From: Streptococcus sanguinis
Lineage (GTDB): Bacteria > Bacillota > Bacilli > Lactobacillales > Streptococcaceae
Length of the DNA: 64,000 nucleotides
Reading direction: 5' to 3'
Assembly (NCBI RefSeq): GCF_013343115.1
Contig: NZ_CP054570.1
Coordinates: 620,001 to 684,000 of the forward strand
How positions within the stretch are numbered: the first letter of the stretch is position 1; each line of letters starts with the position of its first letter. The translations under genes and the position numbers were made by a program. Below are positions 44,921 to 57,806 of this stretch, piece by piece. Under the pieces are notes generated by a model. It ran no database searches. It was not told the DNA's origin and saw only the letters and a program-made list of their open reading frames with translations.

Positions 44921-44973
44921 TCGTTTTGCACTTGTTTGTGAAATCTTTTATTAACTCAAATGTAAAATATGCT

Positions 44974-45002
44974 TTGAGAATTTTCACAATCTTTGGTATA
45001 AT
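44974..45002 (+). promoter_or_regulatory. Promoter of the RlmI-like gene and aro genes
   Basis: TTGAGA (44974-44979) and TATAAT (44997-45002, preceded by TGG) are spaced 17 bp. The -10 ends only 7 bp before the ATG of the next gene. Confidence 0.8.
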
Positions 45003-45009
45003 ATAATTT

Positions 45010-46173
45010 ATGAATAAACTTACTGTTACTCAACAGGCAGAAGAAAAACTGAGAAAGGGCATTCTTTTATTAGATAAAAAGGATTTTGGCGCTCTCTCGC
45101 TTCAGAATCAATGTGTGGAGCTCCAAAACCGTCAGGGAAAGTTTTTAGGCACAGCTTATCTCTCTCCGCAGAATAAGGGAGTTGGCTGGCTGATTTCCCA
45201 GAAGAAAGTAGAGCTGAACTCGGATTTTTTTCAAGGCCTCTTTGAGCAGGCTAAGAGCAGACGTTCTACTTATTTCCATTCGTCTGACACGACAGCCTTT
45301 CGACTCTTTAATCAAGAAGGGGATGGCTTCGGTGGCTTCACAGTGGATTTCTACAATGACTTTGCGCTTTTTTCTTGGTACAATGACTTTGTTTTTGCTA
45401 TAAAGGAGCGGATTCTGACAGCCTTCGCTAAGGTTTTCCCAGAGATTCAGGGAGCTTATGAAAAGATTCGTTTCAAGGGTTTGAACTATGAATCAGCTCA
45501 TCTCTACGGAGCGGAAGCTCCAGAAACCTTCACAGTCTTGGAGAACGGTGTTCGCTATCAGGTTTTTCTGAATGATGGTCTCATGACCGGTATCTTTCTG
45601 GATCAGCACGATGTGCGTGCTAGTCTGGTAGATGGTCTGGCTGCTGGTAAAAGTTTACTCAATATGTTTTCATATACAGCTGCTTTTTCAGTAGCTGCAG
45701 CCATGGGCGGTGCCAGTCAGACAGTATCAGTTGATTTGGCCAAGCGCAGCCGTGAGCTGTCAGAGGCTCATTTTCTGGCCAATGGTCTGACATTGGATCA
45801 GCATCGCTTTCAGGTGATGGATGTCTTTGATTATTTCAAGTATGCTAAGCGTCACGATTTAAGTTTTGATGTCATTGTGATAGATCCGCCTAGCTTTGCC
45901 AGAAATAAAAAGCGAACATTTTCAGTTGCTAAAGATTATCATCGTTTGGTTGCACAAGCTTTGGAAATCCTGAATCCTAAGGGAATCATGATTTTAAGTA
46001 CCAATGCAGCCAATCTTTCCAAAAGTAAGTTTAAACAAGAAATTGAAAAAGGTCTTGCCGGCAGAAAGCACCGCTATCTTGCGGAGTATGGCCTGCCAGC
46101 AGACTTTGTCTATAATAAAAAAGACGGGAGCAGTAATTACCTCAAGGTATTTACAATAAAGGTGGACCAATGA
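45010..46173 (+). CDS. Class I SAM-dependent rRNA methyltransferase (RlmI-like)
   Basis: This 387-residue protein has an N-terminal PUA-like RNA-binding domain (about 1-75), a middle EEHI domain and a Rossmann methyltransferase domain. The SAM loop is [20 protein letters not shown] and the active-site motif is [12 protein letters not shown]. RlmI methylates a cytosine of 23S rRNA at C5 in E. coli; the exact target here is not proven. It overlaps aroD by 4 bp, leading the aromatic operon as in pneumococcus. No Shine-Dalgarno is visible and the promoter almost touches the ATG. Confidence 0.88.
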   Translation: MNKLTVTQQAEEKLRKGILLLDKKDFGALSLQNQCVELQNRQGKFLGTAYLSPQNKGVGWLISQKKVELNSDFFQGLFEQAKSRRSTYFHSSDTTAFRLFNQEGDGFGGFTVDFYNDFALFSWYNDFVFAIKERILTAFAKVFPEIQGAYEKIRFKGLNYESAHLYGAEAPETFTVLENGVRYQVFLNDGLMTGIFLDQHDVRASLVDGLAAGKSLLNMFSYTAAFSVAAAMGGASQTVSVDLAKRSRELSEAHFLANGLTLDQHRFQVMDVFDYFKYAKRHDLSFDVIVIDPPSFARNKKRTFSVAKDYHRLVAQALEILNPKGIMILSTNAANLSKSKFKQEIEKGLAGRKHRYLAEYGLPADFVYNKKDGSSNYLKVFTIKVDQ

Positions 46174-46847
46174 AATTAGTCGTTTCTGTAATGCCCAAGA
46201 GTTTAGAAGAAGCTCAAGAAATTGATGTATCACGCTACGAAGATGCGGATATTATTGAGTGGCGGGCAGATTTTCTGGCCAAGGATGACATTTTAAATGT
46301 TGCGCCAGCTATTTTTGAAAAATTTGCCGGACGTGAGTTGATTTTCACGCTGCGGACCCGTCAGGAAGGCGGAGAAATCGAACTGTCCGATGATGAATAT
46401 GTAGCTCTTATCAAGGAAGTGGCCGGTTTTTACCAGCCGGATTATATCGACTTTGAATATTTCTCTCACAAGGGGAAATTTGAAGAAATGCTAGAGTTTC
46501 CTAATCTGGTGCTAAGCTACCACAACTTCGAGGAAACGCCTGAAAATATGATGGAAATCCTGTCTGAGCTGACTTCTCTGACCCCTAAGGTGGTCAAGGT
46601 TTCTGTCATGGCTCACAATGAGCAGGATGTGCTGGACTTAATGAACTATACTCGCGGTTTCAAGACTTTAAATCCTGAGCAGGATTTTGTTACTATTTCC
46701 ATGGGAAAAGTGGGCAAAATTTCACGCATTGCGGCTGATTTGACAGGTTCCAGCTGGTCTTTTGCTAGTCAGGAGATGGCGTCAGCACCCGGTCAGATTT
46801 CTCTGAGCAATATGAAGAAAATCCAGGAGATTTTGAATGAGAATTAA
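46170..46847 (+). CDS. aroD: 3-dehydroquinate dehydratase, type I
   Basis: This 225-residue class I enzyme turns dehydroquinate into dehydroshikimate via a Schiff-base lysine. The sequence has [32 protein letters not shown] with the catalytic His, and [12 protein letters not shown] with the lysine. The start overlaps the methyltransferase stop, and the 3' end overlaps aroE by 11 bp. Confidence 0.96.
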   Translation: MKLVVSVMPKSLEEAQEIDVSRYEDADIIEWRADFLAKDDILNVAPAIFEKFAGRELIFTLRTRQEGGEIELSDDEYVALIKEVAGFYQPDYIDFEYFSHKGKFEEMLEFPNLVLSYHNFEETPENMMEILSELTSLTPKVVKVSVMAHNEQDVLDLMNYTRGFKTLNPEQDFVTISMGKVGKISRIAADLTGSSWSFASQEMASAPGQISLSNMKKIQEILNEN

Positions 46848-47691
46848 TGGCCACACCCGCATGGCTGCTGTGGTTGCCAAGCCAATTAAGCACAGTATTT
46901 CTCCTCTTATTCACAATATGGCTTTTGAAAAGACTGGTGTTAATGGTGTCTATCTAGCTTGGGAAGTAGAAGCTCAAGATCTGCAGGCCAGTATAGAAAA
47001 TATCCGCAGATTCGATATGTTTGGTGTCAATCTTTCCATGCCCTACAAGCAAGAAGTGATACCTTATCTGGACGAGCTTGATGTCAGCGCCCGCCTTATC
47101 GGAGCAGTCAATACGGTTGTGAATAAAAATGGAATTTTAGTTGGTTATAACACAGATGGCAAGGGATTTTTTAAGAGCTTGCCTTCTTTTGCTATTCAGG
47201 GCAAAAAAATGACGATTTTGGGGGCAGGTGGAGCAGCGACAGCGATTATTGCTCAAGCAGCTTTGGACAATGCAAATGAAATTTTCGTCTTTACTCGGCA
47301 AGCCTCCTATGAGAAGATTGTCAGCAAAATGGCAGCTATCAGTCGCCAAACCAAGAGTCGTATCCAAGTACTAACCTTGGAAGAAGTGGATAGCTTGCAG
47401 GATAAAATCAACCAATCAGACCTTCTGGTCAATGGGACTAGTCTAGGCATGGATGGCATCAGCATGCCCCTGCCTGAACAGCTTGAACTGCCTAGCCAGA
47501 TTTTAGTTGCAGATGTTATCTACCAACCTTTTGAAACGCCCTTTCTCAAATGGGCCAGAAATCAAAATGTCACAGCGGTCAATGGACTTGGTATGCTGCT
47601 CTATCAGGGAGCAGAAGCCTTTGAGCTTTGGACCGGCAAGACCATGCCCAGTCAGGAAATTTGGCAGTGTTTAGAAGAATTGTATAAATAA
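46837..47691 (+). CDS. aroE: Shikimate dehydrogenase
   Basis: This 284-residue NADPH-dependent enzyme reduces 3-dehydroshikimate to shikimate. It has [17 protein letters not shown] at the substrate site, [17 protein letters not shown] with the catalytic Lys, [11 protein letters not shown] with the Asp, and the dinucleotide loop [10 protein letters not shown]. It overlaps aroD and is 10 bp before aroB. Confidence 0.97.
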   Translation: MRINGHTRMAAVVAKPIKHSISPLIHNMAFEKTGVNGVYLAWEVEAQDLQASIENIRRFDMFGVNLSMPYKQEVIPYLDELDVSARLIGAVNTVVNKNGILVGYNTDGKGFFKSLPSFAIQGKKMTILGAGGAATAIIAQAALDNANEIFVFTRQASYEKIVSKMAAISRQTKSRIQVLTLEEVDSLQDKINQSDLLVNGTSLGMDGISMPLPEQLELPSQILVADVIYQPFETPFLKWARNQNVTAVNGLGMLLYQGAEAFELWTGKTMPSQEIWQCLEELYK

Positions 47692-47701
47692 GGAGGCGCT
47701 T

Positions 47702-48769
47702 ATGAAACTAAATGTGAATCTCCCGCATCATCCCTATGATATTCTCATCGAAAAGGGGTCTTTATCTCAGGCTGGAAGTTGGCTGAGTCAGCTTTGGCAG
47801 CCTCAGAAGGTAGTTATCGTCACGGACAATCGAGTGGCTAGACTCTATGCGGAAAAGGTCAAGCTGAGCTTGGAAGCGGCTGGGTTTGAGGCCTTTGTCT
47901 TTGACTTTTTGGAAGGTGAAGCCAGCAAGAACTTAAAGACGGTCAACAAGGTCTATGAGTTTTTGGTCAAGGTTGGTCTGACCCGCAGTGACGGCATTGT
48001 AGCCTTGGGAGGCGGAGTCGTCGGTGATTTGGCGGGCTTTGCCGCTTCGACCTACATGCGGGGCGTTCATTTCGTGCAGATTCCGACCAGTCTGACAGCC
48101 CAAGTGGACTCCTCTATCGGTGGTAAGACAGGTGTCAATACGCCTTGGGCCAAGAATATGGTCGGCACTTTTACCCAGCCTGACGGAGTTCTGATTGACC
48201 CTCAAGTCTTGCATACTTTGGGTCAGCGGGAACTGATTGAAGGTATGGGCGAGGTGGTCAAGTACGGCTTGATTGAGGATAAGGAACTCTGGAATGAGCT
48301 TTCAGAAATGGATGGCAGTCCAGAGTCTATTTTGGAGCATGCGGAGAGCATCATCTACCATTCCTGCGATGTCAAGCGTAAGATTGTGGTCGAGGATGAG
48401 CTGGATAATGGCGTCCGCCTCTATCTGAATTTCGGACATACTATTGGGCACGCTATTGAAGCGACAGCGGGCTATGGGAAGGTTATGCATGGTGAAGCTG
48501 TGGCGATTGGCATGGTACAGGTTTCTCGTGTCGCTGAAAAGAAAGGCCTTATGCCAGCCGGGATTACAGAAAATATCATCCGTATGTGTCAGAAGTTTGG
48601 CTTGCCGGTGGATTACCAGCCATGGAATGAGAATGCTCTTTATCAGGCCTTGACCCATGATAAGAAGGCTCGAGGGAATTCTATTAAACTAGTACTTGTT
48701 CCTGAGTTGGGTTCGGCTAGTATTCACCAGATTCCGCTGGAAGAGATGAAAGAATTTCTGAAGAAATAA
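47702..48769 (+). CDS. aroB: 3-dehydroquinate synthase
   Basis: This 355-residue enzyme uses NAD and zinc to cyclise DAHP. It has the [18 protein letters not shown]-binding loop, [19 protein letters not shown], and zinc-site residues in [10 protein letters not shown] and [20 protein letters not shown] precedes the start. DAHP synthase, the step before it, is not in the window. Confidence 0.97.
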   Translation: MKLNVNLPHHPYDILIEKGSLSQAGSWLSQLWQPQKVVIVTDNRVARLYAEKVKLSLEAAGFEAFVFDFLEGEASKNLKTVNKVYEFLVKVGLTRSDGIVALGGGVVGDLAGFAASTYMRGVHFVQIPTSLTAQVDSSIGGKTGVNTPWAKNMVGTFTQPDGVLIDPQVLHTLGQRELIEGMGEVVKYGLIEDKELWNELSEMDGSPESILEHAESIIYHSCDVKRKIVVEDELDNGVRLYLNFGHTIGHAIEATAGYGKVMHGEAVAIGMVQVSRVAEKKGLMPAGITENIIRMCQKFGLPVDYQPWNENALYQALTHDKKARGNSIKLVLVPELGSASIHQIPLEEMKEFLKK

Positions 48770-48859
48770 GTGCCCGATGGAGTTTAAGACGATTGGACAG
48801 TTTGGATAAAAATAGACAGGATGTCCAGTTCTTTCCATCCCAGAAATAGGAGAAAATGT

Positions 48860-50026
48860 ATGAGATACTTAACAGCAGGAGAATCCCACGGACCACGTTT
48901 GACAGCTATTATTGAAGGGGTGCCGGCTGGTCTTCCTCTGACCGCTGACTATATCAATGCTGAGCTCAAGCGTCGTCAGGGTGGGTACGGTCGTGGTGCC
49001 CGCATGAAGATTGAAAGCGACCAAGTCGAGATTACGTCTGGGGTTCGGCATGGCTTGACCATGGGCGGACCGATTACCCTCAATGTCACGAATCTGGATC
49101 ATCAGAAATGGCTGGAAATTATGAGCGCGGCGGATGTGGATGAAAAGAAAAAAGGGCTGCGCAAGATTACCAAACCACGCCCTGGCCATGCGGACTTAGT
49201 CGGTGGTATGAAATACCGCTTTGACGATTTGCGGAATTCTCTGGAGCGTTCTTCTGCGCGTGAAACGACCATGCGTGTAGCAGTCGGAGCAGTAGCCAAG
49301 CGCTTGCTGGAAGAAATCGGTGTGGAGGTAGCCAGCCATATCGTGACCTTTGGTGGCATTGATATTGATGTACCGAATAATCTAACTGTAGCAGAAATCA
49401 AGGAAAGAGCTGCCCAATCAGAGGTTTCCATTGTCAATCCCGAGCGCGAAGAAGAAATCAAGGCCTATATTGACCAGATTAAGAAAGATGGGGATACCAT
49501 CGGTGGTGTCATTGAGACTATCGTGGGAGGTGTGCCGGTCGGTCTGGGATCCTATGTCCAATGGGACAAGAAGCTGGATGCAAAGATTGCTCAAGGAATC
49601 GTGTCCATCAACGCTTTCAAGGGAGTCGAGTTTGGCGTGGGCTTTGAAGCCGGCCGTCTCAAGGGCAGTCAAGTCATGGATGAAATCCTCTGGTCTGAGG
49701 AAGATGGCTTCACTCGCAGAACCAATAATCTAGGCGGCTTTGAGGGCGGTATGACCAATGGTCAGCCAATCGTGGTGCGAGGTGTTATGAAGCCCATTCC
49801 AACCCTTTACAAGCCACTGATGAGCGTGGATATTGAGACCCACGAGCCTTATAAGGCGACAGTCGAGCGGAGCGATCCAACGGCTCTGCCAGCAGCGGGT
49901 GTAGTTATGGAAAGCGTGGTGGCGACAGTTTTAGCCACTGAAGTTCTGGAGAAGTTCTCTTCGGACAATTTAGAAGAACTAAAGGATGCGGTAGCTCGCC
50001 ATCGGGAATTTGTCAAGAACTTTTAG
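48860..50026 (+). CDS. aroC: Chorismate synthase
   Basis: This 388-residue FMN-dependent enzyme makes chorismate from EPSP. The start at 48860 gives the invariant [13 protein letters not shown]; the frame is open 13 codons further upstream but lacks homology there, and AGGAGAAA sits before this [18 protein letters not shown] and [17 protein letters not shown] are the FMN and substrate segments. It overlaps nothing and leads into tyrA. Confidence 0.97.
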   Translation: MRYLTAGESHGPRLTAIIEGVPAGLPLTADYINAELKRRQGGYGRGARMKIESDQVEITSGVRHGLTMGGPITLNVTNLDHQKWLEIMSAADVDEKKKGLRKITKPRPGHADLVGGMKYRFDDLRNSLERSSARETTMRVAVGAVAKRLLEEIGVEVASHIVTFGGIDIDVPNNLTVAEIKERAAQSEVSIVNPEREEEIKAYIDQIKKDGDTIGGVIETIVGGVPVGLGSYVQWDKKLDAKIAQGIVSINAFKGVEFGVGFEAGRLKGSQVMDEILWSEEDGFTRRTNNLGGFEGGMTNGQPIVVRGVMKPIPTLYKPLMSVDIETHEPYKATVERSDPTALPAAGVVMESVVATVLATEVLEKFSSDNLEELKDAVARHREFVKNF

Positions 50027-50042
50027 AAGTAAGGAGAAGGGC

Positions 50043-51149
50043 ATGGAGAGAAAAACGGTCTATATCATAGGTCTGGGACTGATTGGAGCTTCCTTAGCTC
50101 TGGGTATCAGGAGAGCTCATCCTGAGATAGAGATTCTTGGTTATAATCGAAGTGAGGAATCCCGCAGAGTTGCCTTGGAACGGGGAATGGTAGACCGAGT
50201 GACGGATGATTTTGCGGCCTTTGCTCCATTGGCTGATGTGATTATTCTGGCTGTGCCCATCAAGCAGACCATAGCATTTATCAAGGAACTAGCGGAGCTG
50301 GATCTGAAGGAAAATGTTATCATCTCTGATGCTGGATCGACCAAGGCTGAGATTGTGGCAGCTGCAGAAAAGTATCTTCAGAATAAGCCCGTCCGCTTTG
50401 TCGGAGCTCACCCGATGGCCGGAAGTCACAAGACTGGAGCCAAGGCAGCCCATGTCACCCTCTTTGAAAATGCCTATTATATCTTCACGCCCTCTAGCCT
50501 GACCAATCCTGGTACTCTTGAGGAAATGAAAGACTTGCTAAGTGGTCTTCATGCCCGCTTTATCCAGGTGGACGCAGCCGAGCACGACCGAGTGACCAGT
50601 CAAATTAGTCATTTTCCGCATATCCTAGCCTCCAGCCTCATGGAGCAAGCGGCAGCTTATAGCCAGGAGCATGAGCTGACCCAGTCTTTTGCAGCCGGTG
50701 GTTTTCGAGATATGACGCGGATTGCGGAGAGTGAGCCGGGCATGTGGACCTCTATCCTCTTGACAAATCCCGAATCCATTTTGGAGCGGCTGGAAGATTT
50801 TAAAGACCAGTTAGACAAGGTTGCCGCAGCGATTGAGGCCAAGGACGAGAGAGCTATCTGGGAATTTTTCGATCGAGGACGGCAGAGCCGCAAGCAGATG
50901 GAAATTCATAAGCGTGCCGGTGTAGATAGCTTTTATGACCTTTTTATTGAGGTGCCCGACGAAGAAGATGCGATTTTGGGTATTTTGGAGCTTCTGCGCG
51001 GAATTTCTGTTGTTAATATTCGTATCAACGAGGAAAACCGTGAAGATATCAACGGTATTCTGCAAATCACCTTTAAAAATCGCCAAGATTTGGAAAAATC
51101 TGCTAAAATAGTAAGAGAAAATACGGATTATCTAGTGTCCGTAGACTAA
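50043..51149 (+). CDS. tyrA: Prephenate dehydrogenase
   Basis: This 368-residue enzyme starts VYIIGLGLIGASLALGIRR (NAD loop), with AHPMAGSHKTGAKAA holding the substrate histidine. A C-terminal region (about residue 290 onward) looks like an ACT domain, where tyrosine would inhibit the enzyme. The ATG at 50043 after AAGGAGAAG is chosen; the upstream extension falls inside aroC. Confidence 0.95.
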   Translation: MERKTVYIIGLGLIGASLALGIRRAHPEIEILGYNRSEESRRVALERGMVDRVTDDFAAFAPLADVIILAVPIKQTIAFIKELAELDLKENVIISDAGSTKAEIVAAAEKYLQNKPVRFVGAHPMAGSHKTGAKAAHVTLFENAYYIFTPSSLTNPGTLEEMKDLLSGLHARFIQVDAAEHDRVTSQISHFPHILASSLMEQAAAYSQEHELTQSFAAGGFRDMTRIAESEPGMWTSILLTNPESILERLEDFKDQLDKVAAAIEAKDERAIWEFFDRGRQSRKQMEIHKRAGVDSFYDLFIEVPDEEDAILGILELLRGISVVNIRINEENREDINGILQITFKNRQDLEKSAKIVRENTDYLVSVD

Positions 51150-51167
51150 TATAGATTGGAGAACTCT

Positions 51168-51506
51168 ATGTCAAATATTTATGATTTAGCCAATGAACTG
51201 AGCAGAAATCTGCGTGATTTACCTGAGTACAAGGCAGTTGCAGAAAGCAAGAAAGCAGTGGATGCTGATAGCGAAGCGAAGGCTATTTTTACAGATTATC
51301 TGGCTTTCCAGCAGGAGTTGCAACAGCTGGCTCAGACTGGTCAGGTACCGACTCAGGAGGTGCAGGACAAGATGACTTCCTTTGGTGAGAAGATTCAGGG
51401 CAATGCTGTTCTTTCTGAATTCTTCAATAAACAGCAGCAACTGTCCATCTATCTGGCGGACATTGAGCGTATCATCTTTGATCCGGTGCAGGATTTGCTT
51501 AAGTAA
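51168..51506 (+). CDS. YlbF/YmcA family protein
   Basis: This 112-residue, mostly helical protein begins [16 protein letters not shown] and has the family segments [16 protein letters not shown] and [17 protein letters not shown]. YlbF and YmcA in Bacillus help RNase Y process mRNA. In streptococci this gene sits in the aro operon by a conserved order, with no known link to aromatic synthesis. The ATG at 51168 after TTGGAGAA is chosen. Confidence 0.88.
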   Translation: MSNIYDLANELSRNLRDLPEYKAVAESKKAVDADSEAKAIFTDYLAFQQELQQLAQTGQVPTQEVQDKMTSFGEKIQGNAVLSEFFNKQQQLSIYLADIERIIFDPVQDLLK

Positions 51507-51566
51507 GCTAATAAAAAAGAGGAATCTGGGCTGACTACCTGGATTCTTTTTGCTTCGGCTAGGATT

Positions 51567-51597
51567 CCAGAAATTTTAAGAATTTCTGGTCTTTTTA
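51567..51597 (+). terminator. Terminator hairpin before aroA
   Basis: CCAGAAATT and AATTTCTGG pair around TTAAG and are followed by TCTTTTTAT. A second, weaker hairpin (GAATC/GATTC with TTTTT, about 51518-51552) precedes it. aroA therefore probably has its own promoter (TATGATAAAAT near 51597). Confidence 0.75.
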
Positions 51598-51608
51598 TGA
51601 TAAAATAA

Positions 51609-53387
<1,779 letters not shown>

Positions 53388-53391
<4 letters not shown>

Positions 53392-54221
53392 AAATAGCAT
53401 TTTTAGGTCCCAGAGGCTCCTTTTCTCACCATGTAGCCCAAGCTGCTTTTCCCAGCCAGGACTTGGTGCCTTATCAGAATATCACCGAGGTCATGAAGGC
53501 TTATGAGGCTAGGGAAGTGGATTACTCGGTCGTTCCGGTGGAAAATTCCATCGAGGGCAGTGTCCACGAGACCTTGGACTATCTCTTTCATCAAGCAGAC
53601 ATTCAGGCGGTGGCTGAAATCGTTCAGCCCATCAAGCAGCAGCTTTTGGTGACGGATTTAGAAAAGACAATTGAGAAAATATTTTCTCATCCGCAGGCTA
53701 TTGCCCAAGGAAAGAAATATATCCGCCAGCATTATCCGCAGGCTGCCATTGAGGTGACGGCTAGTACGGCCTATGCAGCTCGTTTTGTAGCAGAACATCC
53801 TGAAAAGAATTTTGCGGCTATTGCCCCGCGCACGGCTGCAGCAGAATACGGGCTCAAAGTAGCGGCCAGCGACATTCAGGAAATGGAAGAAAATTATACC
53901 CGCTTCTGGATTCTGGGTCATGAGGTGCCTGAGCTTCAACTGACCAAGACAGGAGACAAGCAGACACTGGCTTTGACCTTGCCGGACAATCTGCCTGGTG
54001 CCCTCTATAAGGCTTTGTCGACCTTTGCTTGGCGTGGGATTGACCTGACCAAGATTGAGAGCCGGCCTCTAAAAACGGCTCTGGGAGAATATTTCTTCAT
54101 TATAGACATTGACAACGAACAGAAAAAATTGGCGGATTTTGCCTATCAAGAGTTGACAAGTCTTGGAATTACTTATAAAATTTTTGGTAGCTACAGTGTG
54201 TTTCTGATTCAGGACAAGTAG
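53388..54221 (+). CDS. pheA: Prephenate dehydratase
   Basis: This 277-residue enzyme turns prephenate into phenylpyruvate. It has AFLGPRGSFSHHVAQAAF, VVPVENSIEGSVHETLDYL, and TRFWILGHE with the key Thr. A C-terminal ACT domain has the ESRPLKTALGEYFFIID motif for phenylalanine feedback. There is no chorismate mutase domain. It is coupled to aroK and 18 bp before the LCP gene. Confidence 0.96.
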
Positions 54222-54239
54222 CAGTAGATTGGAGAAGAG

Positions 54240-55589
54240 ATGAAGAAACCAGAAAATCTTAGCCATCATGAACAGCTCCGCTTAGATTATCTCTATAAAA
54301 ATTATTATTATCTAAACGATAAAGAAAAGAAAGAATTTGACTATCTGCGTCAGAAGTCCAAGGGGATTGGCAATTCAGCCAGTGTGCCTGACCATGAAGA
54401 GCAGCCGCATACAGTTAGCGACGCCTACGAGCAAGAGCCTGTGGAAATGGATTCTTCTGGCCTCTTGCCCAAGTACCCTGAGCGTTCTTCTCGCAGTAGA
54501 AGGCAAAAGAAGGCGCCGGAAGCTCTGGCAGAAGCTGGTCTGGGACAAGACAAGCCCAAGAAGCCTCGCAAAAAAATCCGCTTGAAACGGATTCTGCTTT
54601 GGGCAGGGATTTTCCTGCTGATGGTCTTGGGTGGCATGATTTTCATGTTTGTCAAAGGCTTGACGACAGCTCATAATGGCAATTCTAAGCCAGCAGAAAC
54701 GGAATTCTTTGACGGCAAGGATACTAAGGACGGAGTGAATATCCTCATTCTCGGAACGGACGGCCGGGTTGGTGACGACTCGACTGAGACGCGGACTGAC
54801 TCTATTATGGTCTTGAATGTTGGTAATAAGGACCACAAGGTGAAATTGGTCAGCTTTATGCGTGATACCCTTATTCACATCGATGGCGTCAGCAATGAGT
54901 ACACGGACCCTTCGCAGGCAGATTATTATGACCAAAAGCTCAATTCTGCCTATACAATTGGGGAGCAAAACCACAACCGTGGTGCAGACTATGTCCGCCA
55001 GATGCTCAAAGATAATTTCGATTTGGACATCAAATATTATGCACTGGTGGATTTCCAGACCTTTGCTACAGCTATTGACACTCTTTTCCCAAATGGCGTC
55101 AGCATGAATGCCCAGTTCTCAACGATCGATGGGGAGAAAGTGACAGAAGTTGAAGTGCCAGATGACCTGAATATGAAGGACGGTGTGGTACCCAATCAAA
55201 CAATCAAGGTTGGTCAGCAGCAGATGGACGGTCGAACCTTGCTCAACTACGCTCGCTTCCGTAAGGATGACGAGGGCGACTTTGGCCGAACCCGCCGTCA
55301 GCAGGAAGTTTTGACGGCTGTTTTCCAGCAGGTCAAGGATCCGACTAAGCTCTTTACTGGGTCAGAGGCTCTGGGTAAGGTCTTTGCCTTGACTTCGACC
55401 AATGTGCCTTACAGCTTCTTATTGACTAATGGTCTCTCTATGGCTGGAGATTCCCGCAATGGAGTTGAGCGCCTGACGATTCCGGAAAATGGCGACTGGG
55501 TTGATACCTATGACATGTACGGCGGCCAAGGGCTATTGATTGACTTTGAAGCCTATAAAGAAAGACTGCAGCAAATGGGTCTCAGATAA
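54240..55589 (+). CDS. psr: LytR-CpsA-Psr (LCP) family protein
   Basis: This 449-residue protein has a basic, disordered cytoplasmic part (about 1-115), one membrane segment (about 119-140), and the outside LCP domain. DGVNILILGTDGR, ETRTDSIMVLNV, SFMRDTLIHIDG and DFGRTRRQQEVLTAVFQQ hold the acidic and arginine residues that bind polyprenyl phosphate. LCP proteins attach wall polymers such as the rhamnan to peptidoglycan. Place after pheA is that of pneumococcal Psr. The attached polymer is inferred, not shown. Confidence 0.92.
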   Translation: MKKPENLSHHEQLRLDYLYKNYYYLNDKEKKEFDYLRQKSKGIGNSASVPDHEEQPHTVSDAYEQEPVEMDSSGLLPKYPERSSRSRRQKKAPEALAEAGLGQDKPKKPRKKIRLKRILLWAGIFLLMVLGGMIFMFVKGLTTAHNGNSKPAETEFFDGKDTKDGVNILILGTDGRVGDDSTETRTDSIMVLNVGNKDHKVKLVSFMRDTLIHIDGVSNEYTDPSQADYYDQKLNSAYTIGEQNHNRGADYVRQMLKDNFDLDIKYYALVDFQTFATAIDTLFPNGVSMNAQFSTIDGEKVTEVEVPDDLNMKDGVVPNQTIKVGQQQMDGRTLLNYARFRKDDEGDFGRTRRQQEVLTAVFQQVKDPTKLFTGSEALGKVFALTSTNVPYSFLLTNGLSMAGDSRNGVERLTIPENGDWVDTYDMYGGQGLLIDFEAYKERLQQMGLR

Positions 55590-55598
55590 GATATATGA

Positions 55599-55604
55599 TA
55601 TAAT
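55599..55604 (+). promoter_or_regulatory. -10 element for rlmD
   Basis: TATAAT lies directly before the psr terminator hairpin, and the transcription start would fall inside the left arm, so rlmD transcripts would not contain the whole stem. No good -35 is seen. Confidence 0.4.
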
Positions 55605-55605
55605 G

Positions 55606-57044
<1,439 letters not shown>

Positions 57045-57202
57045 AAGCAGATGTTCCGCCCATGCGATAGCTGTCGTAGAGCGAGGAAATTATGACGAAA
57101 CGATACGGTAACAGCTGTGTAGCTTTGATGGTAAAATAATAAAAAAATTTTAATATCTTAGTCAAGATAAATTATTACATTACCTTTTGATATATAAGTG
57201 GA

Positions 57203-57233
57203 AAACTGTAACTTTTATGTTGCAGTTTTTTTA
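57203..57233 (+). terminator. Terminator upstream of the three-gene cassette
   Basis: AACTGTAAC pairs with GTTGCAGTT around TTTTAT and is followed by TTTTTTT. The preceding 150 bp after rlmD hold no gene that I can recognise. Confidence 0.7.
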
Positions 57234-57241
57234 TTACATCA

Positions 57242-57250
57242 TGATATAAT
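57242..57250 (+). promoter_or_regulatory. Promoter of the three-gene cassette
   Basis: TGATATAAT is an extended -10 about 28 bp before the first ATG. TTGCAG at 57220 is a weak -35 at 19 bp spacing. Confidence 0.55.
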
Positions 57251-57278
57251 TAAGAAAACAAAATATAGAGGAGCTTTT

Positions 57279-57806
57279 ATGAAAAAAGAACAAGTATTTC
57301 AAAATGTAGAATCATTACAGCAAGTCGTAAATGTCATTAATGAAGCGTCTGCTGCGCTGAATGACAAGACACGTACAATGCGAGAGAGTGCAATACCAGA
57401 AGTTTTAGCAGGTGCCCTGGGAGCAGGCGTCGGTGGAATTGGATCATTTGCTGCTCTCTACGGTTTAGGTACTGTTGGTTTATCCGCTGCCGGAATTACA
57501 TCTGGACTTGCAGCTGCAGGAAGTATTGTTGGTGGCGGAATGGTAGCTGGCGTCTTTGTTTTAGCAGCACCTGCTGTTGTCTTAGCTGGAGGAGCTATTT
57601 TATTAGCATCTAATTTAAAAAATAATCAACTTAAACAGGAAAAAGAACGATTATATAAAGAGGCGCTACAAAAACATGAAGCAATTATACAAGCACTGAA
57701 GGCTGAGACGGATGCTGATAAAGAGCGTCTGGATTATTTACAAAGTTTAAATATTCTTCTTACACAAGCGATAAAAGATTTAAAAAATGATTTAGGAAAA
57801 TCGTAA
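57279..57806 (+). CDS. Glycine-zipper membrane protein, unknown function
   Basis: I do not recognise an experimentally known family. The 175-residue protein has a polar helical N-terminus (about 1-40) and a long Gly/Ala-rich hydrophobic region (about 45-113) with repeated small-x3-small spacing (AGALGAGVGG, GLSAAGITSGLAAAGSIVGG). A charged coiled-coil-like C-terminus (about 114-175) follows. This pattern suits helices that pack tightly in membranes, as in some pore or oligomer-forming proteins. The ATG after GAGGAG is chosen. The stop overlaps the next start (TAATG). It is AT-rich against its neighbours. Confidence 0.8.
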   Translation: MKKEQVFQNVESLQQVVNVINEASAALNDKTRTMRESAIPEVLAGALGAGVGGIGSFAALYGLGTVGLSAAGITSGLAAAGSIVGGGMVAGVFVLAAPAVVLAGGAILLASNLKNNQLKQEKERLYKEALQKHEAIIQALKAETDADKERLDYLQSLNILLTQAIKDLKNDLGKS

